The notes beneath the pieces were generated by a model. It made no database searches. It saw only the letters and a program-made list of their open reading frames with translations, and was not told the origin of the DNA. From contig NC_134279.1 in the NCBI RefSeq assembly GCF_949628215.1, forward strand, positions 9,530,041-9,594,040: DNA of 64,000 nt, given 5' to 3'. Of this stretch, positions 1-13,900 are shown piece by piece (position 1 is the stretch's first letter; every line of letters begins with the position of its first letter). Position numbers and translations under genes: made by a program. Source of the DNA: Phalacrocorax aristotelis. Its lineage: Eukaryota; Chordata; Aves; Suliformes; Phalacrocoracidae.

Positions 1-3000
1 TTTAAAGCTTTTATTGTGGATAAACCTCAGCTCCTTTATTCAGGAAAGGATACTGTATTGCACTACTGATGCTCAAGTGTAGGTCTAATTGCATCTTTAT
101 TTTGGAAAAATATTGGAATTGAAGTGGCAAAACTTGTCACTTGAGGCACTGACCTTTTCTAGTTATTGTACTGTTATAATTTAAATATTAAAATAGATAT
201 TAGTTGGCATACTACTCCATCTGGTGATGTACCATGAGAGTTGTACGGTCTTTTTCATATAAACTGAATAATACAAGCTTCAACATTTTTTTCAGATTCC
301 CATACCGCTAACAATCTTAGTTACAAAATGCTAGCACAATGGCTCTGGCATGTGCTGAAATTAAGTGAATGGTCTCAGTGCACATGGCTGTACATAACGT
401 CCTGTGCTTAGGAGAGGAGGATGCTAATGATAATAGCATGAAGTGGTGGAGTATACAAGGACTGTTCCACAGCTTTCCCTTGGAAATGTCTCATTGCATG
501 TGTTACTGTTTCCACTTTTGTTTTGAATGAAATCTACATCTTGATCACATCTTGTGCTGGGGAGGAGAAACAACAGAAATAGTGGTGTGCAAGCTGGGTA
601 TTAGCACCCCAGTTTTGAGGTTGCTTAAGTTCTGTTCGTTGCAAACTTGAAAGAAATACCAAGAGCTTATTTAAGTCTTGGTACTCGGCACGGAAACCTT
701 TTGGTCAAGGATCTAAACAGAAGAGCTTACAAACTGGATGTTATTACCCAAAGGTGGAATCTACTTGATGAACTTGCATAGTTCACCAAATACCTTTGGT
801 CATTATAGACACTTTCGTTAGATTAACTAAATGTATTACACAGTTAAGGCACAATTTTTTAGATACATCTTAGACATTGTCAAGGCCCAGCGTACATTTG
901 TATATTCTGAATGCTTCTGTCAGTCACCCAAGGTACTGTAGCACTTGCTAGAGCAAGTCACTTTTCTTTGGACTTGAAACAATTCTTCTATTACTAGAAC
1001 AGGAATGGACTACTCTATGAAAAGTGGTTTCTTAGTCAAGTCAGCATAAGAGACTGAGATTAGTTGCAGTGTAGCACTTCAGTGACTTGAACTCCATTGC
1101 AGGAAATGCATTTAGGTCTCAGGTGCTAATCAGGCATTCCTGCAGCAGTTCTGTACAAGCTCTTGTTTCTAGCTTTGGCAGCCATTTTAGTTCTAACTGT
1201 GCCCTTTGTGCTCCACCACTGTTCATGCTACAAAGAGTAGTCCGTGACCCAAGCTAGAGTTGGTAGAGAGCAGCATAGTTCTTATGCTCTCAAGTAGCTT
1301 CAAAGAAAAAGGAAGCAGCATTTACAGCTGTATAAAACCTGCTAAACGAGCTAGTGCTAGAACTGTATCTTCATGACTGACATCTGGTGACTGAGATGCA
1401 TGTACTTTGCTCTACTGTTCCTCCTCTACACAGTCAGTTGTGGATGGTTTGGCACCTTGCGTTTACGTATTTAAAGCCCTTGAACAAAAACTGTGTGACC
1501 TTGAAGAGAGCTGCAGCTATTCTGTAACCTCCATCTTGAATTCTGCCCCTGTGGTCACACATCTGTGGCACTGAGTTGGGCAACGGTACTTCAGTGTCAC
1601 TTGTCCGAAGTCAAAGTCAATATATGACTGAGCTAGCTTTGGTCCTGTAGGCTTCAACATCATTAATATCTTAACAGCTTTACCACAGCAGTGTAATGAG
1701 TAGCGTTCTTAAGCATTGGCTTCCTAAAACCCATCTACACATTAATTTGTCTAGTAAACTTCCTGATACCTGGCAGAAGAGCTCCAACAGTGGAAATCTC
1801 CAGTGTAAGCTCTCCAATAGCTCTAAAAGGTCATGTGTAAGAACAGAAAGTCTTCTGCTCATGGCTATCAGATGCTTAATATTAATTACAAATGTCTGAG
1901 GCAATTTTTATGCATAAAGGCTGTAATAATTCTACAGCTGCTTAATATGGCAAGCTTAAAAGCAGATATGGTTAAGACACGCAATTGTATGGTTTTCTTA
2001 CTACAATAGTTTGGGGTTTTTTGTTTGGTTTTTTTGTTTTTTGCTGTGCATCTGCTCTGTCTCTAGATCCCTGGCGAAGAGGAATGCTACCCACAGACTG
2101 CCGATAGCAGCTGGTTGGTGATGGACATGTTAAGAACCCCATTTGGAAGGGCAAAATTGTTCTTTCCACAGTGAGCTTCATGTAAATGTGTGAACATATG
2201 ACTTGTTAATATGTAATCTGTTTTCTGTTACAAAGAGGAAGTTTTACCGGGACACAGATTAGAGGTTCTCAAGTACTTACATAAGCTATGCACAACTTGA
2301 AGATGAGGTTTTGGGTGTTGGACTCAGCAGTGAGTTACCCTGTGGCTACCCTGAAAGCACCAGAATAAGTATCTTGCAACATAAACTAACAAGCTTTGTT
2401 ACGGAAGCAACAGTAGTATGCTACTGTGGATCTTGTGTATTTTAAAAGCAAGTATTTGTTGCTAATGTACCTTGCCCTCAACAGAAAGTCTCAAGCAAGA
2501 CATTTCTAATGTTTGAAAATGTTCCCTCCCTCCTACAAAAGGAAGAAACAGGAAGCAACACTTACCTTTGTAATGGCAGTGGAGTTTGGGTTTGTTTGTT
2601 TAAAAAAAAATTAATCACAGTCTACAACTTGCTGTAAAAGTTATAGAATGGCATAAATGCTTTATTTTACTAGTAATACCTTTTCCTTTAAAGAGGATTC
2701 TCTCCTGTCTTGAGCATTAATAGACTTGCTCAAGAAATGGCTTTAGAATTAATATATATTGCTTTACTCAGCTAAGTTGCTACTAGCTGTTTTACAACTG
2801 ATTCATGGCTTCCTTTCCCCATCTTTCATTACTGTAGTTTAAACTTCAGGATGTTCTTTGAAGTTCATTCAGGTGTAACATAAGTAGATCTTTAAAAATC
2901 CCTTCAAGTTAAACCTTTTTACTTTTATTTTTTTAAACTGGCAAGGGTGCTACATGAAAAAAATAACCCAGTACAGCTGCCTGCTTTGTTTGGTCTGAAT

Positions 3001-4760
3001 TTGAGTGGGTCTGAATTTGAATGAAGAATCCTCTCCCTTCTTTGCTTCTGGCATTGTCCTTCTTTCACTGTTTAAGTACTGCCTTTGAGGCATGCTTGGA
3101 AAACTTGCAGTAGGCAGTTGGATCCCACTCCTCCAAGTCTGGGTGATGTACCTAACCCGGTCTCACCGCTGGGCTTCACAAGACAAGGTGGCAGGAGAGG
3201 GGAGGTGCCCATGTCCCTCTGTGAGGTAGGGCAGCACTGGAGGGGAGCCACGGGTACCGCTGCTGAGGGGTGCAGTATGACTGTTTTGGTTCTTCCACTC
3301 AGAAGTGAAGGCTGTTAATCTAAGGCAACTAATCTGTTTGTAAAATTGCTTTGTAGCTTCAGCATTTGAAATTACTTTGAAATGTCTTGGTGTGCTGAAC
3401 TCCACCCTCTGCTATAGTTTTTCCTGTTAGTAGCCATTCTCAAATACTCCATATTTAAGTGGGGTTATTCCCTGTAAGGGTTATGTTTAAATGTAATTTC
3501 AGGAAACAAGCAAGGAGTGGGTAGGAGCCTTTTCTTCCAAAGTATTTTTTGACACTAGTGTGAGAAGTTTACAACCTTAACAAACCTTGGCTCTTCACAT
3601 TTGTCAATGCTCTGGTTATCCATGCCTTTGAGTTAGCTGACACTAGCTGTCAAAAACATGAACCCATTTTACAAATACGCTGCATTTGCTGGTTCAAAGC
3701 ACCCAGCCAGCTGCTGTAGGAAAAGAACCTAAATTCCATTCCCATAGACTAACGTCATCATGAACCTCATTCCTCAAAACAGGGCTTTCATTTTTGTGTT
3801 ACCACACTGTATTACTTAAACATGCTGACTTCTGTGAACCATTCTAAACTGAAGCCCCAGCTGCCCAAACCTCAGCTGTGGGTCAGTATAGTGTCCACAG
3901 GCTCCAAGGCTGCTTTTACATGAGCTACCAGCAGCTGTGAGTTCTCTTTAACTTGCCTCTTACACATTTTTTTTTAAAGTTTTCTAGCCTTTCAGGCACC
4001 AGAAGACACAAGCTTTCTCTCAAAAGAGGTAGTAAAAACCATATTGCTTAACAAAAGGCAGTTAATGCCTTGTAAATTTTCATTTCAACCCCCAAGACAA
4101 CATTTGGAGTATAAATACAGATTCTTGGTTCGCTAGAGAAAGTCAGCTACCATACACTCTTAGCTGAATTATTAATTCTCCACAGCTGAAATTTGAAGAC
4201 TCCAACCATTTAATACACATATAAGTAACAGTGGAAACAACTAAATGTGACGATTAGTGCTGCAGAATACTAAACCAGGAAGGCACTTAAAGTGACTTGC
4301 CTGATAGAGTTACTAAACCCTGTTTTCCATCTCCCTGGTCAGAAGGAAATACATCGAGCAATGAAAAGCAGGAATCACTCTAATGGGATCTATGAAGAGT
4401 CATTTTAAACATAAATGCAATTAAGAGCTATACCCACCGGCCACCTCTACAAAGTGCTGAAATGGTTTAATTAATTAAAAAAAGGTGGTATTCCCTGAAT
4501 GTTGCATAGCTGTAAAAGTTTGTTTACATAGTCTAAACATATCTCCGCAGGATGGGGGGGAGGGAAGAGATGGGAGTGTTAGAATTTAAAGCAGTGTTTT
4601 AAGTATGCAAAATGTTTGCTATGTATGTAAATGGGATTCTTATTAGTGACAGATCATGTGCAAAATGACAATACTTCAATTTATTTTTGAATGGCAATAT
4701 AGATTGTCAAGGTTGTGTATAATTATAATAAATATATAAACTGCTACTTGAACCATAAAT
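1..4760 (+). other. Non-coding; possible 3' UTR or terminal region of an upstream plus-strand gene
   Basis: No conserved coding sequence is seen. A canonical AATAAA at 4727-4732 sits at the end of a long AT-rich stretch that reads like a vertebrate 3' UTR. In mammals the gene upstream of PLK4 on this strand is HSPA4L, so a long HSPA4L 3' UTR is possible. No HSPA4L protein sequence is visible here, and the assignment is inference. A GC-richer patch (about 3115-3285) is unexplained. Confidence 0.3.
4727..4732 (+). terminator. Candidate poly(A) signal AATAAA
   Basis: Canonical hexamer after a stretch with ttgtgtataattat. There is no evidence of use beyond its position at the end of a UTR-like region. 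Confidence 0.3.
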
Positions 4761-7700
4761 GACCACCTGGGACCTCATTTTTACATCAATGTTCTTAAAG
4801 GAAGCTTTGCCTGATGTCATGGATTGATACAATATATGTTTGTCCAAAAGACTATAGGTAAGAAACAGGCATTTTTGGTGCCTCACCCTGTCTTGCTTGT
4901 GTAATCAGGTCTGGCTTCTCTCATGCTTCTCTGTCCCAGCCAGGCACAACCTCTCTTCTGCTGACAAACTCCATGTGAGGTACCTGTCTGCACCATGACT
5001 CTTTGCTGCAGCCCAGACATAGTACTGCTTGGCCTTTGGGGAACTGCAGTCATTTCCGCATCTGTGCTCACCTTTCTGCATTTGGATGAGCACAGACTAC
5101 CCAATTTCAAGTAATTAATCTCTCATGAATGATTTACTGCAACACACAAGCAAGTTCAAATTAGTTTTCCTGTATCTTGAACCACTGGGGGCAGTTGATG
5201 GCTTTGGGCACTGGGTTATCTGAGAAGATCCTGAAGTGCAGCGGTGAAGCAGCAGTCCGTGGGCTTACTCCAGGAGTTCTTGCATGTCTTGGCTGCGCAA
5301 CGGGAATCCCACCACGCTCCACCAGGATGCAAAACAGGTAGAATATCTGCATAACCTATACAAAGGTATCAAAACACAATGTGACTCAACACGTTTATAG
5401 CCATCTTCCTTATTACACTTTAAAAGCTTCATGAAGTCTGCATTTCTTCCAGGTTTTGCATACTTGGATGTTAATAAATAAAGTCTAATAAAATATTTCA
5501 ACAATATTAAATTCACAGGCAAGGTTTGGGATTTAGGAGTGGGGAAAGGTCCTTCCTATTAAAAAAAAGTACATATATACCTCTATGTATGATTAAAAAT
5601 TAACTCCATGTGCTTAAGAGCAGTCAGTAAAGGGGAAAATACCATCATCTGAGCATCTCAGGTGACTCAATCAGCTAGTTAATACTCCAGGATTTACCAG
5701 ATGTACAAGGATGCTCACCAGCAAGAAAAGCATTCTGTCATTACACTGCAAAAGACCAAAATCAACTCTTCTAGCAAAATGAGGTGAATATGAAAAGAAG
5801 CTTAAGGTAGCCAGCTGGAACTCAAGGAACTGAAGACAGCCATGATGTCACACTAATGGTATTTGCATCAAAATACTGAGATGCAGTGTGAGGACCTAGA
5901 TTTCACATTTTGTCGGGGGAAAAAACAGTTTCTCTGGTGTTACAATACCTAACACTACTGCAAGGGGCTGGCTCAGTGCAGTTTCAGGGTGACAAGAGCT
6001 CCTTACAGGACTAAAAACCATTTATTCCCAGAGATTGTTTGTTGCAGAGCTTCTGAAACAAGAGTGTCCCAGTGATGGTTACCATGACTGCAAGTAAATA
6101 TTATCCTGTACTTTCCCAGATTAACTCTGACTTACCTTCTTTGTTCTCTCTACAAATATCAGTGTGCTCTTCCTTATATAAGAAGTTAATTGCATTTTCA
6201 ATAGCGCTCAAGCACTTTCAATCACAAAGAAGAAAATGGCACTTTGTACAGAAAACACAGCATTTAAAAACTACTAGTCAAGAGTATTTTACTTGCTGGT
6301 TTCTCGAGAAAACACCCTCATCCTCAAATATTCAAGAAGGGGACATAGCTGGTGGGAGAGGAGTCAGCAGAGAAAGAAAACACTCCATTATCTGTTGCAT
6401 GCAATTAAAAGCTCCTCAAAACACCTCAAAACAGATGCAAGAGTTCTGAAAATCCTGGTTTCTCATACATATTTTTTGCTGCAGCACTAAACTTGGGTAA
6501 CTCTTCAATAGGAAAGTATTCTCTCTGCTGAGACATCAGGAACAGCAAAGGTAATAAACCCCCACCTGCCCTACTGCACATCCCTGAAATGGCCTTTCAC
6601 ATCGCTCCCGGTGGTACTAGTGGGCAACAGGAGCACACGGAATTGTGTCACCAGTGGTTTTGTCTCCCAAGGTTACCTTTTTACAAGCATCTTTTGAATC
6701 CAGATGGGAAATAAGATAAACACGCCACTTGACCAAAAGGCTTTTTAAAAGAACTACATTATCAAAGTGGGTTCCTAAATAACTTTACAACTATGCATCC
6801 TTTCTATTTCCCCAGCTTGTCTGAGCGCTAGCCAGGCAACAGCTCATTTGCCCTACTTTAGGTGCTACAACAATAACATTACAACCAGAAGTTTAAAGAG
6901 GATTTTAAGTAATAAACCACCCCAGCCCGACAATCTTCAGGACAACAGTCTAACCACTCAGCAGTTTTATGTCCCTTCACCCTTCCGAGGAGTGGATTAT
7001 GAGCAATTAACCAGCCACAGAAAAGACAAAAATCCCTCAGGCCTGTAAATATTCTGGTGTGTCCCACAGCATGGGTAGCAGTAGCAGCACACCCAGGAAC
7101 AAACACTGCAGTGGAAGTTGATCCACAAGGGCCAGCAGTTCCCAATGTTTGGCCTTTGCAAACACTTCCCACTATGCCCCAGGGTCTCATGTGCTGAGGC
7201 GGCCAAAGCAGGGCCATGAGTTTTCTCCAAAAATCACCTGCAAAAATAAAAAAAGTTGAGGGGAATGGTCTCAGTTGTATTAACAGAAGTATTTTATGCT
7301 TCTGAGCCCACAGCTACTTTGTCTATAATATAGCCACCAGTTTCAAAAGAAGGTGGTGGCAGGGATTTTTGTTTGTTTTCTTTTAACTTGCCTTGAAGAC
7401 TTTCACCTTCAATTTAATCTTGAAATAAACCCAAGACTTGCAGAGGGATATCAAGTGCAGTTGCTCTTCCCTCCCTGCTCTCCTTGCTCCCATACCCTCC
7501 CAAACCACAACAGGTTCTGCAGAAGCCTGTAATTAACCTTTTCCTTCTAAACTGGAGGGCCACTACAGGAGAATTTGGTGTTCAGCACTGAGTTGAAGGG
7601 CTGACTGAAACAGATAACCATTTCTTACCTACACCTTCAGCCAGCTGCGTTCTACTCCGGAAGCTGCGAAGTATGATACAGCAGGCATTGTCCACTATGT

Positions 7701-8599
7701 GCAATGAACCTCTTTGAATTAAAAAGTGGTAGCCCATAGCTACCACTTAACATTAGCAAAAATGTTAAAACTTATTGAAAATGAACAGTAGTCCCTCCAC
7801 TGGGTGATTTTCCAGATGAATTGCATAACAATTTAAAGTTTCTCAGTGGCTCAAAGACATATAGTCTTAACAGTCCTTGAAATGCCAAGTAGGCCCTGAA
7901 AAGGTAACATCGTTATGTTAGCATGCTTATCTGTTGCATGCACTATGCCCATTTTAGGGGGGCTCCAGAAATGACACTGGACATTTTATAACATTGCACA
8001 GACAAACTAAATGTGCATTACTACTTTGCTTCCAAAGGCAAGTAAAGTGACTCATTCAAGTCACACACCACCTGTGACAAGGGCAAAACATGATACATTC
8101 CCTGGACTGTAGCCACCCTCAACACCAGGAAGACAAGACACCTGCATTAAAATCCAAGGCCAGAGCTCTGAGTTCCTTCCGTAGATCATGGCAGCAGCCA
8201 ACACAAGAGATACTCTTGGAAACTAAAATGACAAAGCAAACAGGAAACATTTGTCCTGCCATTACTACAGAAAGACATGGCCTAAGAAGTTTCCTTGCTC
8301 AACCAAAAACAACCTTTCTTGCTCTTTCCACATATTTCAAATGCTTCAGGACTTTGTTGCAATAAGTATGCCCCACCTACTCCATCGCCTCCCTGCACTG
8401 CATTACCTACAATACCGAGGCGGGTCAAAATATCCCTATGAAAGTTTATATGGCAATTTTAGCATAGAAAGTGGAGATGGACAGGAGATCTGGGAGGCAA
8501 AGGTCATCCTATTTATGATTGCTCTTTGTGGAATAATCAGTGGAGGTGACTTAGAAATTAAACTTAGATTCTTAGAAAAGGTACAGCATTGAAGAAGCT
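4761..8599. other. Intergenic DNA, no gene recognised
   Basis: AT-rich unique DNA. ORFs are short and their translations are not protein-like. One CpG-containing patch at about 5240-5335 ends in a good donor-like sequence (aaaacag/gtagaa) but has no recognisable reading frame. A hairpin is at 7724-7748. Confidence 0.6.
7724..7748. repeat. Short perfect inverted repeat
   Basis: Arms AAGTGGTAGC and GCTACCACTT (10 bases) with a 5-base loop CCATA. No associated gene. Confidence 0.8.
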
Positions 8600-9690
8600 G
8601 TCAGGGTGAAGTGCAGCTGATATGTGAGGAATCCATTCCACTGAAGTTCCCTACTAACCATAGATGTCGGCAATGCCAGGAGAACTTGGCGTCCTGACTC
8701 TAAGAGGAGTTGTCCGGAGGGTGGAGTGGTGTGGAGGCATCACGGCCAGGCTCTGTGATAAATGGGAACTCGAGGTGCCGTGGAGCTGGTACACTGCATA
8801 TTTGCTACCCTGGGCCAACAGTCTGTCATACTTTTGACAAAATACTGTCCTTTTGGTGAACTTTGCTCATGGTAATATCATTACAATACCAAAACACACC
8901 TCCATCCCAAAAGTAACCCGCTTCTATGGTGTGACCACCCCTCACTGGGCATGTGCTTTGAATTTCTTCTAGTCTACACTTTTAAAAGTAAAGCGAGGAA
9001 ATTTTACACCAAGCATAATAAAGGTATGTATGACTAGGATGACTCAAGCTCCACCTGAAAGGTAAAAAAGAGTATAAAATGTGTGAAGAGAAAGAGGGTG
9101 TTAGGGAAGATACCATCTCATACCACTCTGACTTCTGGGACCAGGCAACGGGCTGAGCCATTCTTCCCCCCCCACTGGGACGCCCTTGGGTAAGATTGGA
9201 AACCTACCCTGTAGTGTCTCTTTAAATCCCTAACGTATTAGAGTTGCTTTGCTTCATATTAGAGTCACTTCATATTTGTTTAGCATACTTGTAGCCTAGC
9301 AGTGTACTCATATCTTTGGTATTTGTGTGTGTCTTGTAACAAGCAATCTTATCACTGGTAATCCAAAGAACCTGTGTGTCTGTTGCTTTAATAAATTGCA
9401 CTATTCATTAACCGAGCCATGATCGTTCTTATTGAACGCGACCAGCTGGGGCATCTGCCAAATTAGTTACTAACAACAAATGCCCTGATGAGTGGTTGCT
9501 CCTACAACCCTTAAAAAATAAACCGTTGACCAAGTCTGAGATTAAGACCACTTAGACGCACCTAGATTCCTCTCGGAGGAGTTTAGGAAGTAAGGGGGTC
9601 CTGTCTGAACCTTGTGACTCAACGGTAGGGTCTTTCCCTAGCCTCTCCTCAGAGTCCTACCATTAATGCAACACTCTTCTAGACCTCTGC
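8600..9690 (+). mobile_element. ERVL-like LTR remnant(s)
   Basis: A stretch with unexpected CpG content contains ATAAATTGCAC at 9391-9401, followed by the accgagccatgatcgtt and gaacgcgacc words that I associate with avian ERVL-type LTR 3' ends, and a further CT/GG-rich segment to about 9690. AATAAA is at 9390-9395. No retroviral coding domain is seen. Boundaries are rough, and more than one fragment may be joined here. Confidence 0.42.
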
Positions 9691-10309
9691 TTTGAAAACT
9701 GACTGAAGAAATAATAACCACACAAACACCATCCTGCAAGTTCTTGTTAAGGAAGGATTAACAGCCCGCTTACCAGGTATTTCAGAAAAGTCAATGGCAT
9801 TACCTTTGCTGCTTTTGAGTGTTAATTTACAAGGAATGAACAACACAGCTTACCTATTGCTTGTGTGATCTATACTCATCTAGCCCAATATATGATAAAA
9901 ATAGCCTCTTGCCTGTATTAGAGACTAATGCCCTTTGAAAGCTCAGGCAGATGACCACTTGAAAAGCATGAGGGAGTAGAAAAAACAATAGTTCCATGTA
10001 TCTCCTACCCTACATCTATCTAATTTCTGTTTGAAGTCTGGAGTTGGTCTTCTGTTTGAAGATCTGCATATTCTAATACTCAGAAAACAAAATCTAAATG
10101 AAAATAACCCCACCTGTAACAGTTATCCACAGGGACCAGAAAGATACCTCTGCTGCCGCCCACAGCACTCAGTAACCTATAGGAGTAGATAAATCCATAT
10201 AGTAGCAATAGCCAGTTTCACAGACACCTGGTGGTATTAACTCCAAACTGCCCATTTTCCTTAATAAGTCCATCAACCATATTCTCTTTTTCCATGTTTT
10301 TTTCTCCCT

Positions 10310-10320
10310 CCCCCCCCCCC
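10310..10320. repeat. Poly(C) run
   Basis: Homopolymer C tract within a CT-rich stretch. Length is likely variable and prone to sequencing error. Confidence 0.85.
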
Positions 10321-10717
10321 AATTTATTTCATAAACAGCATCTAAGTTCTTCAGTTCAAATTGAAAACTCTCTCTGACTGTTGCTTTTTCAAAAGCACTT
10401 CCCTGTAACATCAAGCAGTTCACAAACACCTGACAAAACTCACCAGGCTGACATCTCTGGGCCTTTAGCATTACAGTGGAGGAAGAATTCTGGGTCAAAC
10501 AGAAAAGCGCAGAGTGCCCAAGAGAGAATACTGGTTTCTCACTGCCTCCTCTCCAGCTCCCATACTCCTGCGCCCTCCCCACAAAGCACAGCAGTTCCTG
10601 TCAGGGAACTCACCCCATCCAGGCACAGATGTAGTTACTCCTTTGTTTGGTGTTATGAAATGAACTGTTTTCCTCTAGAGAACTTTCAATAAAGAAACAC
10701 GGGATTTTCTCGCAGGT

Positions 10718-10990
10718 AACAAGGGATAGGATGAGAGGAAACAGCCCCAAATTGTGCCAGGGGAGGTTTAGATTGGATACGAGGAAAAATTTCTTCACCA
10801 AAAGGGTTGTCAAGCACTGGAACAGGCTGCCCAGGGAAGTGGTTGCATCACCATCGCTAGAGGTGTTTAAAAGATGTGCAGACGTGGTGCTTAGGGACAT
10901 GGTTTAGTGGTAGACTTGCCAGTGCTAGGTTAACTGTTGGATTTGATGATCATAAAGGTCTTTTCCAACCTAAATGATTCTATTATTCTA
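10718..10990 (+). mobile_element. CR1 LINE, 5'-truncated 3' end
   Basis: Typical CR1 3' segment: caaggg...gaggtttagattgg, ttcttcacc, ggaacaggctgcccagggaagtgg, ggtcttttccaacctaaatg, ending attctattattcta at 10990. It is 5'-truncated, as almost all genomic CR1 copies are, and well preserved, so moderately young. Confidence 0.93.
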
Positions 10991-13900
10991 CAACCAGGTC
11001 TCTAGGGGAAGTTTGAGAAAAGTAATGCAACACAGGTTTAGTCAGGGATGATCAAAACTGCTCTCCCCAGTCAAGTGTACTCAATGACTATCCCTCTGTA
11101 AGTGAACAGAAAACTCAATGTATTACTCACATACTCACAGAACATCATGTGCTCAGCTACCTACTCTTTCAGCCCTGGTGCCTTGCCTGACTTCCATTCC
11201 CTCGTACACAAGAGAAGCTTAATCACATCATACCCAAGCCGTTATAAGGATTAAGTGCAATACCCGCTAGGGAGAGAGGGCTCTGGGCACATGGGCTAGG
11301 AGTACACCATAGCAGGATACACCACCTTCTGAAAATGACAGCAGGCAGGGTCACGCAGCTTTGTGAGAAGGGTGCAATCTACATTCTCCTTAGTCCTTTC
11401 CTCTCCCCCCATTTCCCTGAAGCAAGGGCTTGGGTGGGCTATGGGGAAACTCACAGTTACCTCTGCACTCCTAAAGCCATGAGCCCCTTACAATATACAA
11501 CTTGGGAAGAAATGTTTTTATTACAAGAACTGACAAAATAGTGGTGTGCAGAGACCAGGCTGCCTCTCAGACTGTGGAATCCACAGCAAAGGAAATAGTT
11601 TAGTGATGTTTCTTTTTTACTACCATGTCCATAATTCCCACAAATTATAAGTTTCAAGGTTCCCCTAATTCCTTGTCCCCTAATCCTTGTTTCCCGAAGC
11701 TACTCACCCTGGGCACCATGACATTTTCCACAGGACCGGGGAGGAGACTCCATTTCTCCTGTGCTGACATAGTCAGCTGAGCTTTATTTCCTCAGGAATA
11801 GCAGGAGTTTGAATTCAAGTAAAACCCAAACTCCCTCCTATCATGACGGTGCTATTCCTCAAGGAATTTACAGAAGATCTTCAATGACTTCTCTCTCCAG
11901 CATTTTCATATTTCTAATTTTGACCAGCTCTGTTGACCCAAACAACCTTCAACCCTCCAGAAAAGACCCATAAGCATGAGGATATTACACTTATTTGACA
12001 GTCAAACACATGTTTGGGGGGAAATCCCAAACAATTAAACCTCAGTCCCAAACCTCAAAGACAGTTACTTAGAGAAGTAAAGGGCGGAGCAGGAAAATAC
12101 AAAGTCCCAGCATTTACAAACAGATAAATAAATATCTAGAGGCAAAAGTGCAGTACATTTTCCTCTCTTTCAAGTATAAAACCAAAAGGGAGAGTAAATG
12201 AAAATTTGTATTTATCTCAAACATTTTTAGCAGGTCAACAGGTAAAGTTTAATAAAACAATTAAATTTCTATTTACACTTTCCAGAACAGGATCACATAT
12301 TAAAATCATATAGAAGCTATAAATACACTCTGTATACAAAGTAGCCAAAACTACTGTAACCACTGGAGGAAAGGCTTTCAGAAAAAAATTTACAGATATC
12401 TACACACACGCAGAATTAGGTAGGAGCAAAGAGGACTTTTCACAGCTCAGTATATTTTGCAAACAACCTTTTTTTATACACTGATTGAAATAAGAAAACA
12501 CAGAAACAGTGTTTTCCTCATTTTTTACTTAATTAAATCTTGTAGAGCTCTTAGAGGAAGTTAACCTCTGCTACTTGTGATTTGCTGTCACCCCTTCTCA
12601 AATTCCTCTTGGCTTTCTCCCAGGGGGCAATGGCTTTACAAATGTGTAAATAAAGGATTTCTGTGAGCTCCTCATTATTCTTACAAATGAAAAAAAACCC
12701 AAACACACAGCTTGACTCCCAAATCAATGAGGTTCTATGTAGCCAACAATTTAAAATTAATAACTTTGTAGTTATAAGGCATGTAAAGTTGAAATGGAGG
12801 TCACTGACCAATTCTGCAAAGAACTACACAGATCCTTACACAAACATGGTGCAATTAATCCTACTGCTCTCAATAGCACTGCTGCAATACACAGAGTGGG
12901 GCACAGGCGTGACTCTTCCCCAGATTTGAGCCTAGGACTCCAACAGAGAGGCCTCATATACAACTTGCTGCCATCGGTCTCCCGAAGAGAACTCTGTTTT
13001 CAAACTTCGCTTGCTAACATCCTTCACTCCAGTCCAAACACAGCTTTAGGTCTTCAGTTCTGAGCCCCTTCTTAAACATCTACACTCTGCACTCTCTTTT
13101 CAGATGTTAGGAGCAAACAGGTGTATGTGGAAATATAGATTCTGTCATTTGTTACGACCCACTCAAGTAACAGTTTGTCAAGTCCCAGCAGACCCTTCAA
13201 AAAGGGGCAAATGTTAGTCACTCATCAATTTAACCATAGGCACAAGAACTGCACCATTAATATTTCTATTCTGCAGGCAGGCAGAGAAATATCACTAGCT
13301 TCATGAATATGGTAGCCTTTAAACTCTGTGCGCATTTTAGAAGAGGAGTCATCACAATTAAAATATGTTAGAAGCAGAACAGAACATTTTACTTGAGAAG
13401 CTTTGTCCCTCAAAATTCTTCAAGTGACACTGCACAGGAAATACAAGCCCCACTTTGCAATTTTTTCTCTTCCAGACAGGCCTTTCCATCCATACAGGTG
13501 TTTTTTTAAAGGACAGAGAATATTATTGGATTGGACTGGCTTTACCACCAAAAAGGCAAGCTGAAGTTGGCCATAATGAAAAAAAAAAACAAAAACAACC
13601 CACAACAACAAAAAAAATCTGAAAAAATTAAAAAATTGTTGTCAACTAACAACTCCAAACTTGTGTAGTGAAGCTTGTTTTCCAATCATCCAATGAAAAC
13701 ACAGACTTCCTACTCTGCAAATCCAACCAGTGAGATGCTCTCCCTTGCAGTTCCCAGAGGAAGGCCCCCTCCATCCATACCGCAGCCACTCCACAGGAGG
13801 AAGCAGCAATTGCCCTTACTAAATAGCAAAACCTTCTCAGAGTGCACTCCAAGATGGCCTGCTGGCTCTGGACCGGGCAGAGGCACACCTGGTCTTCTCC

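Noticed and set aside
6072-6449. 125-codon plus-strand ORF
   Set aside because: No recognisable domain, no splice context, and random-looking composition in a region with no other gene signal.
8251-8592. 113-codon ORF ending just before the ERVL-like LTR remnant
   Set aside because: Considered as a retroviral or host fragment, but no retroviral motif or other domain is visible.
10169-10582. 137-codon minus-strand ORF
   Set aside because: It spans a poly(C) tract read as a Gly run and shows no family resemblance. Treated as chance.
10610-10900. 96-codon minus-strand ORF
   Set aside because: Most of it is the antisense of the CR1 at 10.72-10.99 kb.
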